Below the pieces are notes generated by a model, which was given only the letters and a program-made list of their open reading frames with translations, was not told the DNA's origin and made no database searches. Shown piece after piece: positions 35,855 through 45,234 of a DNA stretch of 64,000 nt (the stretch's first letter is position 1; every line of letters begins with the position of its first letter). The DNA is from Candidatus Nitrosocosmicus agrestis (GTDB lineage: Archaea > Thermoproteota > Nitrososphaeria > Nitrososphaerales > Nitrososphaeraceae), in contig NZ_VUYS01000008.1 of assembly GCF_008389435.1 (NCBI RefSeq), positions 70,774 to 134,773 on the forward strand. Reading direction: 5' to 3'. The position numbers and the translations under genes were made by a program.

Positions 35855-36499
35855 GTGGTACATACCTTCCATTGCGAATGTTTGAAAAGCTTAAGAGATT
35901 TTTCAAAAGTAGTAGATGATGGTGGAGTTGTAATTTATCCCACTGATACAGTCTACGGAATAGGATGCGATGCCACCAATGAAAACTCAATTATTCGTTT
36001 GTACCGAATAAAAAATAGGGAATTAAATAAATCACTACCTGTATTGACACATTCGGTTGAGGAAGTTGATAAAATAGCTTTTATCACTCCCTTAGCTGAA
36101 AAGCTTTGCAAGTTATTTTGGCCCGGCCAATTAACCATTATTTTGAAGGCTAAAACTTTATCAACCATATCTAGGTATGCGACCAATATAAAAAATAGGT
36201 CAATTGCAATAAGAATTCCTGATGATAACTGTATCCGCGAGCTGATTCAAATGACTAATTCTAAACTGTTAATAGGCACAAGTGCTAACTTTTCGCAGAG
36301 TCCTTCCTCTAAACAATTTATCGATATTGACCCTAAATTGGTTACAAAATGTGATGCAGTTTTAAGGAAAAGAACCTTAACAGAATCTAAGGGAGAATCT
36401 ACAATACTTGACATATCCGATGAAGTCAATCCTAAAATAGTTCGACTAGGATCTCTGCCAAAGAATAAAATTATTGAGGCAATTAACATTAACTTATAG
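35855..36499 (+). CDS. tsaC: threonylcarbamoyl-AMP synthase (TsaC/YrdC)
   Basis: A 214-residue YrdC-domain enzyme that makes threonylcarbamoyl-AMP from threonine, bicarbonate and ATP for the t6A37 modification of ANN-decoding tRNAs. Family signatures GGVVIYPTDTVYGIGCDA, KNRELNKSLPVL (the K-x-R-x(2)-K basic patch), FWPGQLTIIL, SIAIRIPDD and LIGTSANFSQSP are all visible. It lacks the extra Sua5 domain. It starts with GTG 35855, reads rightward and is followed 9 bases later by the THUMP gene; a Cgi121-like gene of the same pathway lies just beyond. Confidence 0.95.
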   Translation: MVHTFHCECLKSLRDFSKVVDDGGVVIYPTDTVYGIGCDATNENSIIRLYRIKNRELNKSLPVLTHSVEEVDKIAFITPLAEKLCKLFWPGQLTIILKAKTLSTISRYATNIKNRSIAIRIPDDNCIRELIQMTNSKLLIGTSANFSQSPSSKQFIDIDPKLVTKCDAVLRKRTLTESKGESTILDISDEVNPKIVRLGSLPKNKIIEAININL

Positions 36500-36508
36500 A
36501 CAAAGGTT

Positions 36509-37036
36509 ATGGAATTTAATTTTGTTGCAACTACTCATAGGTTCGCGGAAGAAGATTTGATGGATGAATTAGAAAATTTGTTTTATGAATTTGGTGAAAA
36601 GGAGGCCGAGGTCGATGCAACCAATGTCTCTGGGCTTATAGTCGGAAAATCGTCGAGAGATCCAAAAGAATTCATCTCTTTTCTAAGGATGAAATTGCAG
36701 GATTCTTCATGGGAAATTAGATATCTACTTAGATTTATTCCTATCCAAAAGGTGGTTACTACAGATATTGAAAATATTAAAAAAAGCGTACTAGAACTTG
36801 CGAGTACAGCTCCAATACAAGAAGATCAAACAATAAAGATTGCAGTAGAAAAAAGACATACTAAATTACAGAAAATGGAAATTATTGATTATATAGGTCC
36901 TGATTTAAATTATCGAGTAGATTTGACCAATCCTGATTGGATTTTTTTGATAGAGATTATCGGAAAGTTTACCGGCATTTCCATTTTGCCTATTAATGCC
37001 ATTTTCTCTTCTATGATTGAAAAACGGGTTATTTGA
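36509..37036 (+). CDS. THUMP-domain protein (Tan1-like)
   Basis: A 175-residue protein with an N-terminal ferredoxin-like part and a THUMP domain at about 80-170 (KIAVEKRHTKLQK, IGPDLNYRVDLTNPDWIFLIEIIGKFTGISIL). THUMP domains bind the acceptor end of tRNA; stand-alone Tan1-type proteins assist N4-acetylation of cytidine 12 in yeast. It is encoded 9 bases after TsaC and probably cotranscribed with it. No catalytic domain is attached, so it should be an adaptor. Confidence 0.85.
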   Translation: MEFNFVATTHRFAEEDLMDELENLFYEFGEKEAEVDATNVSGLIVGKSSRDPKEFISFLRMKLQDSSWEIRYLLRFIPIQKVVTTDIENIKKSVLELASTAPIQEDQTIKIAVEKRHTKLQKMEIIDYIGPDLNYRVDLTNPDWIFLIEIIGKFTGISILPINAIFSSMIEKRVI

Positions 37037-37115
37037 TCCTAGATTTTTGACTAAATAAATTCAAATGTGATATAGTGTCCAAAAATTCGATTTATTGAAA
37101 AAACTATTCAGCTAT

Positions 37116-37682
37116 TCATTTTAATGCTATTGCCCCTCTTTCTACCACAAATTCCAAAAATTTTCTTTCATCTTTGAAGATGGACGAATCCCATTCCTTG
37201 ATATGTTTTTTAAAAAACTTGTCTATTATATACTCTTTATTTGATGTGTCTTTTTCCAAAATTTCTTCATTTAACTTTCCCTTATCTAATACGCATCGTT
37301 CAACTTCACAAAATATTCTATCATGATTAGAAATTACAATAACAATAAAGTTCCTATTAAAAGGATCGCCAAAATTTATTTTCAAGGCTTCACTTATCTG
37401 ATCTGTATAGCAAAACCTCATCAGAATTTCTATTTCAATATTTTTTATACTACTGGTATTGTTTCTTTTTTTCTTTTCATCGATGATCCGAAGTATGCCA
37501 ATGATGTGTTTGATACTTAATATCAACCGATAATCTATAATTGAAATATCTATTTCTTTATCAATTAATTTTAGCTTATCATAGATGTCTTTTAAATTGG
37601 TATTAGTAAATGTGGTAGGTATCAAACCGACTTTCAAACTTCCAACTTTGAGAATGTATTTACTTTTCACTATTAACCCCAA
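37116..37682 (-). CDS. cgi121: Cgi121-like KEOPS subunit
   Basis: A 188-residue protein that fits Cgi121, the tRNA-binding subunit of the KEOPS complex (Kae1-Bud32-Pcc1-Cgi121) that transfers threonylcarbamoyl to A37 of tRNA. Supporting features are the middle block NIEIEILMRFCYTDQISEAL (the family pattern E-I-L-x-x-x-S/C-x-x-x-Q-I-x-x-A-L), followed by FIVIVI and a helical C-terminus. It runs opposite to the TsaC-THUMP pair and its gene ends 80 bases from the THUMP stop. Identification is by pattern and context, so moderate certainty. Confidence 0.68.
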   Translation of the reverse strand: MGLIVKSKYILKVGSLKVGLIPTTFTNTNLKDIYDKLKLIDKEIDISIIDYRLILSIKHIIGILRIIDEKKKRNNTSSIKNIEIEILMRFCYTDQISEALKINFGDPFNRNFIVIVISNHDRIFCEVERCVLDKGKLNEEILEKDTSNKEYIIDKFFKKHIKEWDSSIFKDERKFLEFVVERGAIALK

Positions 37683-37852
37683 ACTATTTGTAAACCTTTA
37701 ATCTTTGATCTTTTATAATAATTATCTTTATTCTAGAGGTCTTTATTTTCATTAATCTTTGTAGACAGAAAAAATTTGCGACTACATATTCTCTATTATT
37801 ATTAAAGAATCAAAACAAAAATTCATTATCCCCATGAACCAGTAATTTTGCA

Positions 37853-38563
37853 TTGAAAAGTACTGGTTTGGGGACTGCATACTGGAATGAAGTTATTAAT
37901 GTCCTCAGAAATATCATTCCAGTCTACGACAGAGTCAACAGCGCCATATCTATAGGAAGGGATAATGAATTTAGGATTGAGGGGATAAAGAAATCCGTAT
38001 TTCCAGGCAATACTATTCTGGATGCCGGCTCAGGGTATGGCAATATGTCAAAGATCGTGATAGAAATGGTATCAAAAGACGTCTATATTCATTTTTATGA
38101 TCCAATACCTGAGATGCTTAAAGGACTCTCTGAGAATTTTAAAGGTTATGACATTACATATTCTAAGTGTAGTGGTGTTTTCGAAAAAATCCCTTTCAGA
38201 TCTAACACCTTTGATGCCGTAATATGCGGATATTCCATTAGGGACTCGATAAATTTTCAAGATGCTTTTGAAGAAATCCATAGAATTCTTAAAGATGGAG
38301 GCAGATTTCTTATAGTTGACTTAGGAAAACCGGACAACTGGTTCCTGAGAAACCTCGTAAGCATTTATCTCAGATACCTTTTAGTAGTCATTGCCTTTAT
38401 TACTGCAGGTAAAAGGGGATTGCCATTTGGCACATTATATGGAACATTCCTTAGGTGGCCAAAAAACAATGATTTGAAGCTACTATTATCCAAATATTTC
38501 TCTAAAGTAGAAATGGACAAAAAGTTGTTTGGCGGTGCCGTTATTGTAGTGGCGCATAAATAA
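37853..38563 (+). CDS. class I SAM-dependent methyltransferase (UbiE/MenG-like)
   Basis: A 236-residue methyltransferase. Motif I ILDAGSGYGNM (SAM-binding loop near 55), the acidic strand YIHFYDP, motif AVICGYSIRDSINFQDAFEEIHRILKDGGRFLIVDLGKP and the C-terminal region resemble UbiE/COQ5 proteins that methylate quinone rings. In thaumarchaea a menaquinone or plastoquinone-like pathway is possible, but the substrate is not shown by the sequence. It starts with TTG 37853 in the absence of an ATG. A hydrophobic stretch (LVSIYLRYLLVVIAFITAG) may associate with the membrane. Confidence 0.82.
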   Translation: MKSTGLGTAYWNEVINVLRNIIPVYDRVNSAISIGRDNEFRIEGIKKSVFPGNTILDAGSGYGNMSKIVIEMVSKDVYIHFYDPIPEMLKGLSENFKGYDITYSKCSGVFEKIPFRSNTFDAVICGYSIRDSINFQDAFEEIHRILKDGGRFLIVDLGKPDNWFLRNLVSIYLRYLLVVIAFITAGKRGLPFGTLYGTFLRWPKNNDLKLLLSKYFSKVEMDKKLFGGAVIVVAHK

Positions 38564-38569
38564 TTGACA

Positions 38570-38576
38570 TTTTTTT
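38570..38576 (+). terminator. T-run after the methyltransferase gene
   Basis: TTTTTTT begins 6 bases past the stop, a typical archaeal termination signal. Confidence 0.35.
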
Positions 38577-38713
38577 CTCATTTTCTTGAGTAGCCAAATT
38601 AAATGCATAGAATGTACGTTAGCATTTCAGAAAAGTGCATTTTGTAATAAATGGACTTGATTATGAATAATGATTATAAGGAAAATTTTTAAATCCAATA
38701 GAATATTGTTTTT

Positions 38714-40831
38714 TTGTTGACAGATCAGAATAAAATCAAAGCCATTTTTGAAGATTCATTTAAAAACCAAACAAAGGTAATTACTGAGGAAACCGCGAAA
38801 GGAATACTATCAGAATACCAGATTTCAGTACCTGGTTTCACACTAGTAAAGGATGTCGAAAGTGCGGTTGCAGAAGCAAAAAAACTAGGATTTCCTCTTG
38901 TTGCAAAAATTGTTTCTCCTCAGATACTTCACAAAACGGATGTAGGTGGTGTGAAAATTGATTTGGGAGATGAGGAGGCTGTAAGATCTGCATTTCTTGA
39001 TATGTACGAACGCTTGTCAAAAGAATATGACGTTAAGGGTGTTCTTCTCGAAAGAATGGTTCCAAAAGGAGTCGAAATGATTGTTGGTCTGCAAAATGAT
39101 CCTCAATTCGGACCAGTTATGATGGTTGGTCTAGGTGGAATTTTTACTGAATTATTCAAAGATGTTTCATTCAGGGTTTTACCAATCCAAAAACAAGATG
39201 CAATGGAAATGATAGAAGAACTACAAGGAAAAATGTTGCTTAAGGGATATAGGGGCTCTGAGCCTGTCAATATGGATATGCTTGCAGAAGCCTTACTAAA
39301 TATTGGAAAGCTTGGATTTGATATTTCTCCATATTTTGAAAGCATCGACTTTAATCCTGTTATAGTCTATCCGGATAGTTACTATGTGGCAGACGCAAAG
39401 ATATTGTTGTCTGAAAAACCGCAATATAACATAGTGTCTGATATTAGTCCAAATTCTGATAATATGGATTTGTTCTTTAATGCGAAATCGGTGGCATTAA
39501 TTGGTGCCTCTCCAGAAACTGGCAAAGTGGGTAACTCAGTTCTGGAGACTCTTGTAAAACATGATTACAAAGGAAAAGTCTATCCGGTCAATGCTAAAGG
39601 TTATCCTGAAATCATGGGAATTCCAGCTTACAAGAGTTTGGCTGACATAGCTGAACCCGTAGACGTGGTTGTGGTTACTGTGGATCTCAAGTTTGTACCT
39701 GATCTCTTAAAGACTTGTGGAGAAAAATCAATACACAATGTTGTAATTATATCAGGCGGTGGAAAGGAACTGGGAGGCGAAAGGGCAAATATTGAACAAC
39801 AAATCAAGGAACTCTCGTCCCAGCTAGGTATAAGGATCATTGGTCCAAATTGTATTGGAATGTTTAACGGAGAAAATAGGTTGGACTGTGCATTTCAGGG
39901 TCATGAACGTATGTTAAGACCAAAGAATGGTAATGTTTCATTTCTCTCACAAAGTGGCACAATTGGAATTGCTTTTATGGAACATTCATTTCCCTTTGGA
40001 ATGAGTAAAATGGTTTCCTATGGAAATCGTTCTGATGTAGACGAGGCAGATATGATATGGTATTTGGCAGAAGACCCGCAAACAAAAGTAATTGGATTGT
40101 ATGTTGAGGGTTTGGGAGATGGGCGCAAATTTGTAAATACTGCAAAGCGAGTAATTATGGAGAGGAGGAAGCCCATTGTAGTGTTTAAGAACGGTCGTAC
40201 TTCCCGAGGTGCAAAACAAGCAGCTTCACATACTGGATCACTTGGTGGGACTTATAATGTGGTGAAGGGTGCATTTGCTCAGAACGGAATAATTTCTGTA
40301 GATAGCTACGACGAACTAACTGCCTCACTTAAAGCTCTTTCTTGGCAACCTATTCCTTCCGGTAATAGAGTTGCAATGGTGACAAACGGTGCAGGCCCTA
40401 TTATCGCTGCGATTGACCAGTTTGAAAGGCTTGGATTGCAGGTAGCAAACCTTAGCGAAGAGAGTATGAAATCATTTAAAGAACATTATCCCGCAACTTA
40501 TGTAATAGGAAATCCATGTGATGTCACCGGATCGGCAAACGCAGATGATTACAAATTTGCAATTCAAACCTTTATGGATGATCCCAATGTGGACATAATA
40601 ATGCCGTGGTTTGTTTTTCAAGACGATCCGCTTGAAGAAAAAATTGTAGACATCTTGGCAGACTTTAACCGACAAAATAAGAAACCTATCCTGGTGGGTG
40701 CTCTGGGTGGGCCTTTTACTCAGAAGATGGCAAATAAATTAGAAGAAAACAATGTGCCTGTTTATCAATCTGTGTTGACTTGGAGCACTGCAGCTAGTTC
40801 ATTGGCAAAGTGGGGAAACCTGTCCAAGTGA
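38714..40831 (+). CDS. ADP-forming acyl-CoA synthetase (3-hydroxypropionyl/4-hydroxybutyryl-CoA synthetase type)
   Basis: A 705-residue single-chain ADP-forming acyl-CoA synthetase with ATP-grasp domain first (about 15-230; [22 protein letters not shown]), then the CoA-binding Rossmann domain (about 255-350; [18 protein letters not shown]), then ligase domains with the phosphohistidine loop ASHTGSLGG near 500. In thaumarchaea enzymes of this design activate 3-hydroxypropionate and 4-hydroxybutyrate in the energy-efficient carbon fixation cycle; the sequence does not decide which. The start is TTG 38714 (TTG TTG). It stands alone with a 3' space before the Fe-S carrier gene. Confidence 0.92.
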   Translation: MLTDQNKIKAIFEDSFKNQTKVITEETAKGILSEYQISVPGFTLVKDVESAVAEAKKLGFPLVAKIVSPQILHKTDVGGVKIDLGDEEAVRSAFLDMYERLSKEYDVKGVLLERMVPKGVEMIVGLQNDPQFGPVMMVGLGGIFTELFKDVSFRVLPIQKQDAMEMIEELQGKMLLKGYRGSEPVNMDMLAEALLNIGKLGFDISPYFESIDFNPVIVYPDSYYVADAKILLSEKPQYNIVSDISPNSDNMDLFFNAKSVALIGASPETGKVGNSVLETLVKHDYKGKVYPVNAKGYPEIMGIPAYKSLADIAEPVDVVVVTVDLKFVPDLLKTCGEKSIHNVVIISGGGKELGGERANIEQQIKELSSQLGIRIIGPNCIGMFNGENRLDCAFQGHERMLRPKNGNVSFLSQSGTIGIAFMEHSFPFGMSKMVSYGNRSDVDEADMIWYLAEDPQTKVIGLYVEGLGDGRKFVNTAKRVIMERRKPIVVFKNGRTSRGAKQAASHTGSLGGTYNVVKGAFAQNGIISVDSYDELTASLKALSWQPIPSGNRVAMVTNGAGPIIAAIDQFERLGLQVANLSEESMKSFKEHYPATYVIGNPCDVTGSANADDYKFAIQTFMDDPNVDIIMPWFVFQDDPLEEKIVDILADFNRQNKKPILVGALGGPFTQKMANKLEENNVPVYQSVLTWSTAASSLAKWGNLSK

Positions 40832-40924
40832 GCAAAAATATAAATTTTTACATAGTTTTTCTCTTTTCTTTGGTTTATTTATAGGAAAACCTTATTAAAT
40901 TTGTATGCCAAATTATAATATATC

Positions 40925-41275
40925 ATGGCAAGTGTTCAACAAAATAAAATAATCGATGTTACTCCAAAGGCTGCCGAGAAGGTTACAGAGTTTATGAAAC
41001 AGGAGGGGAAAGATAACCTTTATCTTAGAGTATATGTGACAGGTGGAGGATGCTCTGGATTATCATATGGAATGGGATTTGAAGAAAATCCTGATGAAGA
41101 TGATGTAGTATTAGAGCAAAATAATGTTAAGGTTTTAATAGATAACTATAGTCAAAAGTATTTGAAAGGTGCAGTTGTAGATTATATTGAAAGCTTGATG
41201 GGATCAGGATTCAAAATTACTAATCCAAATGTAACCAAGAGCTGCTCCTGTGGACACTCTTTCTCTACAGAATAA
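40925..41275 (+). CDS. A-type iron-sulfur cluster carrier (IscA/ErpA-like)
   Basis: A 116-residue A-type carrier that hands Fe-S clusters to apo-proteins. The three ligand cysteines are in place: Cys43 in GGCSGLSYG and Cys107 and Cys109 in SCSCGHSF. The length and pattern (VTPKAAEKVTEFM, VYVTGGGCSG, GAVVDYIESLMGSGFKI) match the family. SufU and SufS are encoded about 4-6 kb away, so it probably works in that system. It starts with ATG 40925. Confidence 0.96.
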   Translation: MASVQQNKIIDVTPKAAEKVTEFMKQEGKDNLYLRVYVTGGGCSGLSYGMGFEENPDEDDVVLEQNNVKVLIDNYSQKYLKGAVVDYIESLMGSGFKITNPNVTKSCSCGHSFSTE

Positions 41276-41281
41276 ATTTCC

Positions 41282-41288
41282 TTTTTTT
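41282..41288 (+). terminator. T-run after the A-type carrier gene
   Basis: CTTTTTTTAG starts 6 bases after the stop codon, a likely archaeal terminator. Confidence 0.35.
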
Positions 41289-41462
41289 AGTAATATTTCT
41301 GGCTATTATTTTTCTATATCTGTTCTATAGTCGTAAATTAGGCGGTCCCATCTTAAATTCTAACCTCATATATTGCATGAATTATATTTTCAATTCTTAA
41401 ATGTTTTATTTAAATAAAAATGAAGAAATTAATAGATTTGTTTAAAAATTTTCCAAATTTTC

Positions 41463-42722
41463 TTATGGCCAGATACCTCTTAATTGAATAGCTTCAGCGA
41501 CTCTGTTAACAGCCAAAGCAATACTAGCAGTGCGCATATTAGTGTTATAACTTTCGTGAGCCTGATAAACTTCTTCAAAAGCTCGAGTCATAATAGTATC
41601 TAATCTGTCGTTGACCTCCTTTTCGGTCCAGTATTCTCTTCGCAGATTCTGTAGCCATTCAAAATATGAGACTGTTACACCCCCGCTATTTGCCAAAACA
41701 TCTGGAATCACTAATATTTTGTTGTCATAAAGGATCTGATCAGCTTCTGGGGTTGTAGGCCCGTTTGCAGCCTCAGCTACTATCTCGGCACTAATCCTAG
41801 AAGCATTTTCTTTGGTTATCTGGTTCTCTAATGCCGCTGGGATTAGAATAGTACAATCCGTGGTCAAAAGTTCGTCATTGCTAACTTCCGTAGAGCCTGG
41901 AAAATTTTTAATCGTCTTATTTTCTTTCTTGAATTTAATCAGGTCATTTACGCTGAATCCGTTCTTGTTTAAAATCGCACCTTGAGTATCTGAGACGGCA
42001 ATTATCTTTGCACCTTGTTCTTCAACCAATTGTGCTGCAAACTGACCTGCATTACCAAAGCCTTGAACTACTACCGTTGCCGTATTCATTGAGATATTTT
42101 GTTTCTTCGCAGCTTCTCTCACTGTAAATGATAATCCCCTTCCTGTGGCTTCTGTCCGTCCAAGAGATCCACCTATGGGAATAGGTTTGCCTGTTATAAC
42201 TCCAGGTTGTCCATGATCACCTTTGAGCGTCGAATATGTATCCATAATCCATGACATTTCTTGACCACCCGTATATACATCCGGAGCCGGGACGTCAGTG
42301 TATGGTCCTATTATGTCAGATATTGAATAGGCATATCTTCTTGTTAATCTTTCGAGCTCTGTTATTGACATCTTTTTTGGATCACATATAATGCCTCCCT
42401 TACCACCTCCAAGTGGAATTCCTACGATAGCACATTTCCAAGTCATCCACATTGATAGGGCCATTACCTCTTCAATAGTAACTTGAGGGTGATACCTTAT
42501 CCCACCTTTAAAAGGACCTCTTGCGTCGTTATGTTGTGATCGGTATCCGGTAAATACTTCGATACTTCCGTCATCCATCTTTACAGGTAGAGATACTGTT
42601 AGTACTCGCTTAGGTTTAGCTAATATTTTGTGAATACCTTTATCTAGGTTCAGTATGCGGGCCGTTTCGTCTAGTTGCTTAAGTGCCATTTGATAGGGAT
42701 TATCATTAACTTCATTAGTCAT
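41463..42722 (-). CDS. gdhA: glutamate dehydrogenase
   Basis: A 419-residue Glu/Leu/Phe/Val dehydrogenase-family enzyme, oxidatively deaminating glutamate to 2-oxoglutarate or running in reverse to assimilate ammonium, the natural entry point for ammonium in an ammonia oxidiser. The substrate lysines lie in GPFKGGIRYHP (Lys72), WKCAI (Lys96) and GGGKGG (Lys108); the active-site Asp is in PAPDVYTGG; the Rossmann motif VVQGFGNAGQ follows. Length and motifs are complete. It starts with ATG 42722, and a CTTAAATATATC box lies about 25 bases upstream, suggesting a leaderless transcript. Confidence 0.95.
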   Translation of the reverse strand: MTNEVNDNPYQMALKQLDETARILNLDKGIHKILAKPKRVLTVSLPVKMDDGSIEVFTGYRSQHNDARGPFKGGIRYHPQVTIEEVMALSMWMTWKCAIVGIPLGGGKGGIICDPKKMSITELERLTRRYAYSISDIIGPYTDVPAPDVYTGGQEMSWIMDTYSTLKGDHGQPGVITGKPIPIGGSLGRTEATGRGLSFTVREAAKKQNISMNTATVVVQGFGNAGQFAAQLVEEQGAKIIAVSDTQGAILNKNGFSVNDLIKFKKENKTIKNFPGSTEVSNDELLTTDCTILIPAALENQITKENASRISAEIVAEAANGPTTPEADQILYDNKILVIPDVLANSGGVTVSYFEWLQNLRREYWTEKEVNDRLDTIMTRAFEEVYQAHESYNTNMRTASIALAVNRVAEAIQLRGIWP

Positions 42723-43045
42723 TATACTATCAGGGAAAAATTCTGATATATTTAAGTTTAATTATAAACGGTAACTATGTTGACTTAAGATAATATATCT
42801 TGAAGATGCCATATCTCGATTATCATTATCAAAAGAAACAGAACATCTTCGTTAGGTGTTTATCTTGTTTTGTATTTTGTACTTTTTTGGTCTATCAACT
42901 AGAAGGATTGCCCAAGCAGTATTGTCTACGCAAGATTGGAAGGTCATGTTGCAATCTGGAAGTAGATTCAGAAATACCTTTCCAGAAATATTTTCTCAAA
43001 CAAAAGAAAGATTTTAGATTACTTAATTGATGAATCATTGCTTTT
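42723..43045. other. gene-free stretch
   Basis: About 320 bases. An ATG frame at 42800-43030 codes for a Cys/Lys-rich peptide with no family motif and is probably chance. It may include the 5' remains of the adjacent transposase relic. Confidence 0.4.
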
Positions 43046-43450
43046 CAAGGTTGGATCCGATTGCACATGATTGTGGAGTGGGATTGAGCCAGAAAACGGG
43101 CAGTTTCTTGTACTCTGTTTGCTAATAATATCCGGAAAAGGAATATGCTTATCGCAGAGAAATTCATATCAAGGATGGTAGAGATCTATGGGACACGTCC
43201 AATTTCTACTGATAACAGTACGTGGTACCCAATGGCATTTAAATTCCTAAAACTAAAAAAACCACTACATCCATTTTTTTTGCAAAAAAAGAGAAATGTC
43301 TGATTGAATGATAGTCATGAAGTATATAAAGGACAGAACAATGTTTTGATGACTACTTTCCATGTAGAAAAAAGATATGCTATAAACTAGAACATGTACG
43401 TAACTGGTCAAATCTATTCGGATTTAGACATATCTTGAGATATTTATCGC
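43046..43450 (+). mobile_element. decayed DDE transposase relic, IS6-like
   Basis: Fragments of an IS6/IS240-type transposase are readable across frames: WSGIEPENGQFL near 43076-43110, the segment FISRMVEIYGTRPISTDNSTWYPMAFKFLKLK in one frame at about 43163-43258 (the second DDE Asp is in STDNSTWYP), then KYIKDRT at 43320-43340 and FDDYFPCRKK with LEHVRNWSNLF in a shifted frame. Stops and frameshifts separate them. No terminal inverted repeats or target duplication are recognisable. It is an old insertion between the glutamate dehydrogenase gene and a small ORF. Confidence 0.75.
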
Positions 43451-43777
43451 TAAGTTATTAGAGCCCAAATGGTGATTCAAAATCTATTAATATGGCAGAA
43501 ATTTGACATGACGAAATTTTAGGCACCATAATTTGAGTTTTTTTTACTAAATATCTTTTTAATTTAATAAATACACGTAATTAAGTTCTTGAAAATAAAT
43601 ATTATTAGATGGATTGTGGATGGGAATAAGCAATTCCAGAAATAATTTAGGTTATTGATAGAGTTATTATTGTTATTGTAATAATAATACTGTACATTAA
43701 ACAATGGTTTTTGTAACTTTCAATTCACTTGATAAATTATACGTGCGTTATTTATCAGATCAAGTAGAGACTTAGTC
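43451..43777. other. non-coding stretch
   Basis: About 330 AT-rich bases between the transposase relic and the small basic protein gene; T-rich and with TTATTA repeats, no gene visible. Confidence 0.4.
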
Positions 43778-43939
43778 ATGAATTCAAAAAAGTCAAAAAA
43801 AGGTAACTCTCACATTAAGAAAAATGAATCAGCATTAAACGAGATAAACAAAATCGAATCATCTATGAGGTCCCTGTCCAAAAATCTAATAAAACTTAAG
43901 TCATTGTTTAAGAAGGCAGAGGCCAAAAAGACCCAGTAA
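43778..43939 (+). CDS. small basic protein (53 residues)
   Basis: An ATG frame of 53 codons encodes a Lys/Ser/Asn-rich peptide that starts MNSKKSKKGN and continues as one amphipathic helix (SALNEINKIESSMRSLSKNLIKLK-like pattern). Composition is protein-like and different from the surrounding non-coding sequence. It could be a coiled-coil or nucleic-acid-binding peptide. Function unknown. Confidence 0.5.
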   Translation: MNSKKSKKGNSHIKKNESALNEINKIESSMRSLSKNLIKLKSLFKKAEAKKTQ

Positions 43940-44061
43940 TCCTTTTGATAGTTGGTACCGTTACTTTCGTAAAATCTATTTTATTTGTTGATATTATTAG
44001 ACTCCTCTTTTAATTGAAATTTTTGTTAAATCTATAAGGCCTTACAAATTTATAATATAAA

Positions 44062-44403
44062 TTGGTTAATACTCAGCAATTACGTAACTTTAAAACTGAT
44101 TTTACAATTTCGCTCTCAACCTTCAACGACATTCCTTCCATATCAAAAAAAATAATTGAACATTATTCAAAATGTTATTCAAAACATAATTTTGCAGTCA
44201 GAGTATTACTTCCAAGGGAAAAAAATTCAGATAATGTGAATCTAAAGTCTAAGAAACTTGGTCATCAACTTCAAAGTGAGTTGCTCTTTGGAATTCGAAA
44301 AGCCAAGCAAAGGCCTAATCTCAAAGAATTTCGTTACATACATGATGAGGAGCATTTTGGCTGGATACTCTTCGATCCTTCTTTATCTGATTTATTGGAG
44401 TAA
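44062..44403 (+). CDS. hypothetical protein
   Basis: A 113-residue basic soluble protein starting with TTG. It contains a helix-rich N-terminus and a C-terminal stretch (EFRYIHDEEHFGWILFDPSLSDLL) with conserved-looking aromatic residues, but I do not recognise the family. It runs toward the PAP2 gene on the opposite strand. Confidence 0.5.
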   Translation: MVNTQQLRNFKTDFTISLSTFNDIPSISKKIIEHYSKCYSKHNFAVRVLLPREKNSDNVNLKSKKLGHQLQSELLFGIRKAKQRPNLKEFRYIHDEEHFGWILFDPSLSDLLE

Positions 44404-44451
44404 TATAAAAAGTCAGGAAGTATTGATTTGACCATTGCCTTTTTCTCTTGG

Positions 44452-45153
44452 TTATTCATTTACCTGTGACTTTTGTATTTTTGTATTGGCCTTTAGACCT
44501 CTTACGATAAGACTTGTTACTATTAATCCAAGTAAATAACCGCCAACAAGGTCTATTAGGTTGTGTTGCATAAGGTATAATTTAGAAAGTCCAATAATGG
44601 CTGGAAATAAGATTAAAAAAGTAATTGAAAACTTTTTTGAATATTTAAGTGCCAGACCCCCTATAATAAAACCAAAAGCAGTAGCTGAAGCAATATGATT
44701 TGAAGGATAAGAATAGTCCATTGCAAACGGCATAAAACTATCTCTTTCCAAAGTAAACTTGTCTGGAAGTGTAATTAGCGGGGTAAAGATATGTTCTGGA
44801 TGTTCGATCCCAAATAAGGGCTTAACATAAGTGACCAAAATTGTAATCGCTACTAGAGAAATCAAAAGAATCATACCGAATTTCCTGGTTCTCTTGATTA
44901 TTGTTAAAATAAAACCTGCAATCATAAGATTAATTGTATCGGCGGTCGTTGTAATGACTATAAATGTTAAATCCGTTACCTTGCTTTGGTGAATAGAGAG
45001 GAAATTAGTTGTCGGAATGTCGAAAAAACTTGTTGTAATTCTAAATTCGGCCAGTATGCTAATAGCAATGAATGCCACTATCAAAATCACTATGTAGTTA
45101 ATTTTTATGTTCCAATAGGGATTACTGAGATCTTTATCAGTTTCTTGGTTCAT
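44452..45153 (-). CDS. PAP2-family membrane phosphatase
   Basis: A 233-residue membrane protein with about six helices. The PAP2 superfamily motifs are recognisable: the first as VKPLFGIEHPE (Lys then a basic/His cluster), the second as YPSNH (PSGH-like, with the catalytic His) and the third as SKLYLMQHNLIDLVGGYL (S-x-x-x-x-x-x-H-x-x-x-D with catalytic His). It probably dephosphorylates lipid or isoprenoid phosphates at the membrane. It starts at ATG 45153. The Lys in place of the usual Arg in motif 3 (SK rather than SR) is slightly unusual. Confidence 0.8.
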   Translation of the reverse strand: MNQETDKDLSNPYWNIKINYIVILIVAFIAISILAEFRITTSFFDIPTTNFLSIHQSKVTDLTFIVITTTADTINLMIAGFILTIIKRTRKFGMILLISLVAITILVTYVKPLFGIEHPEHIFTPLITLPDKFTLERDSFMPFAMDYSYPSNHIASATAFGFIIGGLALKYSKKFSITFLILFPAIIGLSKLYLMQHNLIDLVGGYLLGLIVTSLIVRGLKANTKIQKSQVNE

Positions 45154-45234
45154 TTAGTTGTTTTGTGTTCTCAATCCTGAAAGAGATCTTAGTTAATGCT
45201 TTTTGAGCACAATAAATGTTCTGTGAATAACGCT

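Noticed and set aside
42800-43030. 76-codon frame between gdhA and the transposase relic
   Set aside because: Cys/Lys-rich but no family motif; it does not match the transposase N-terminus clearly.
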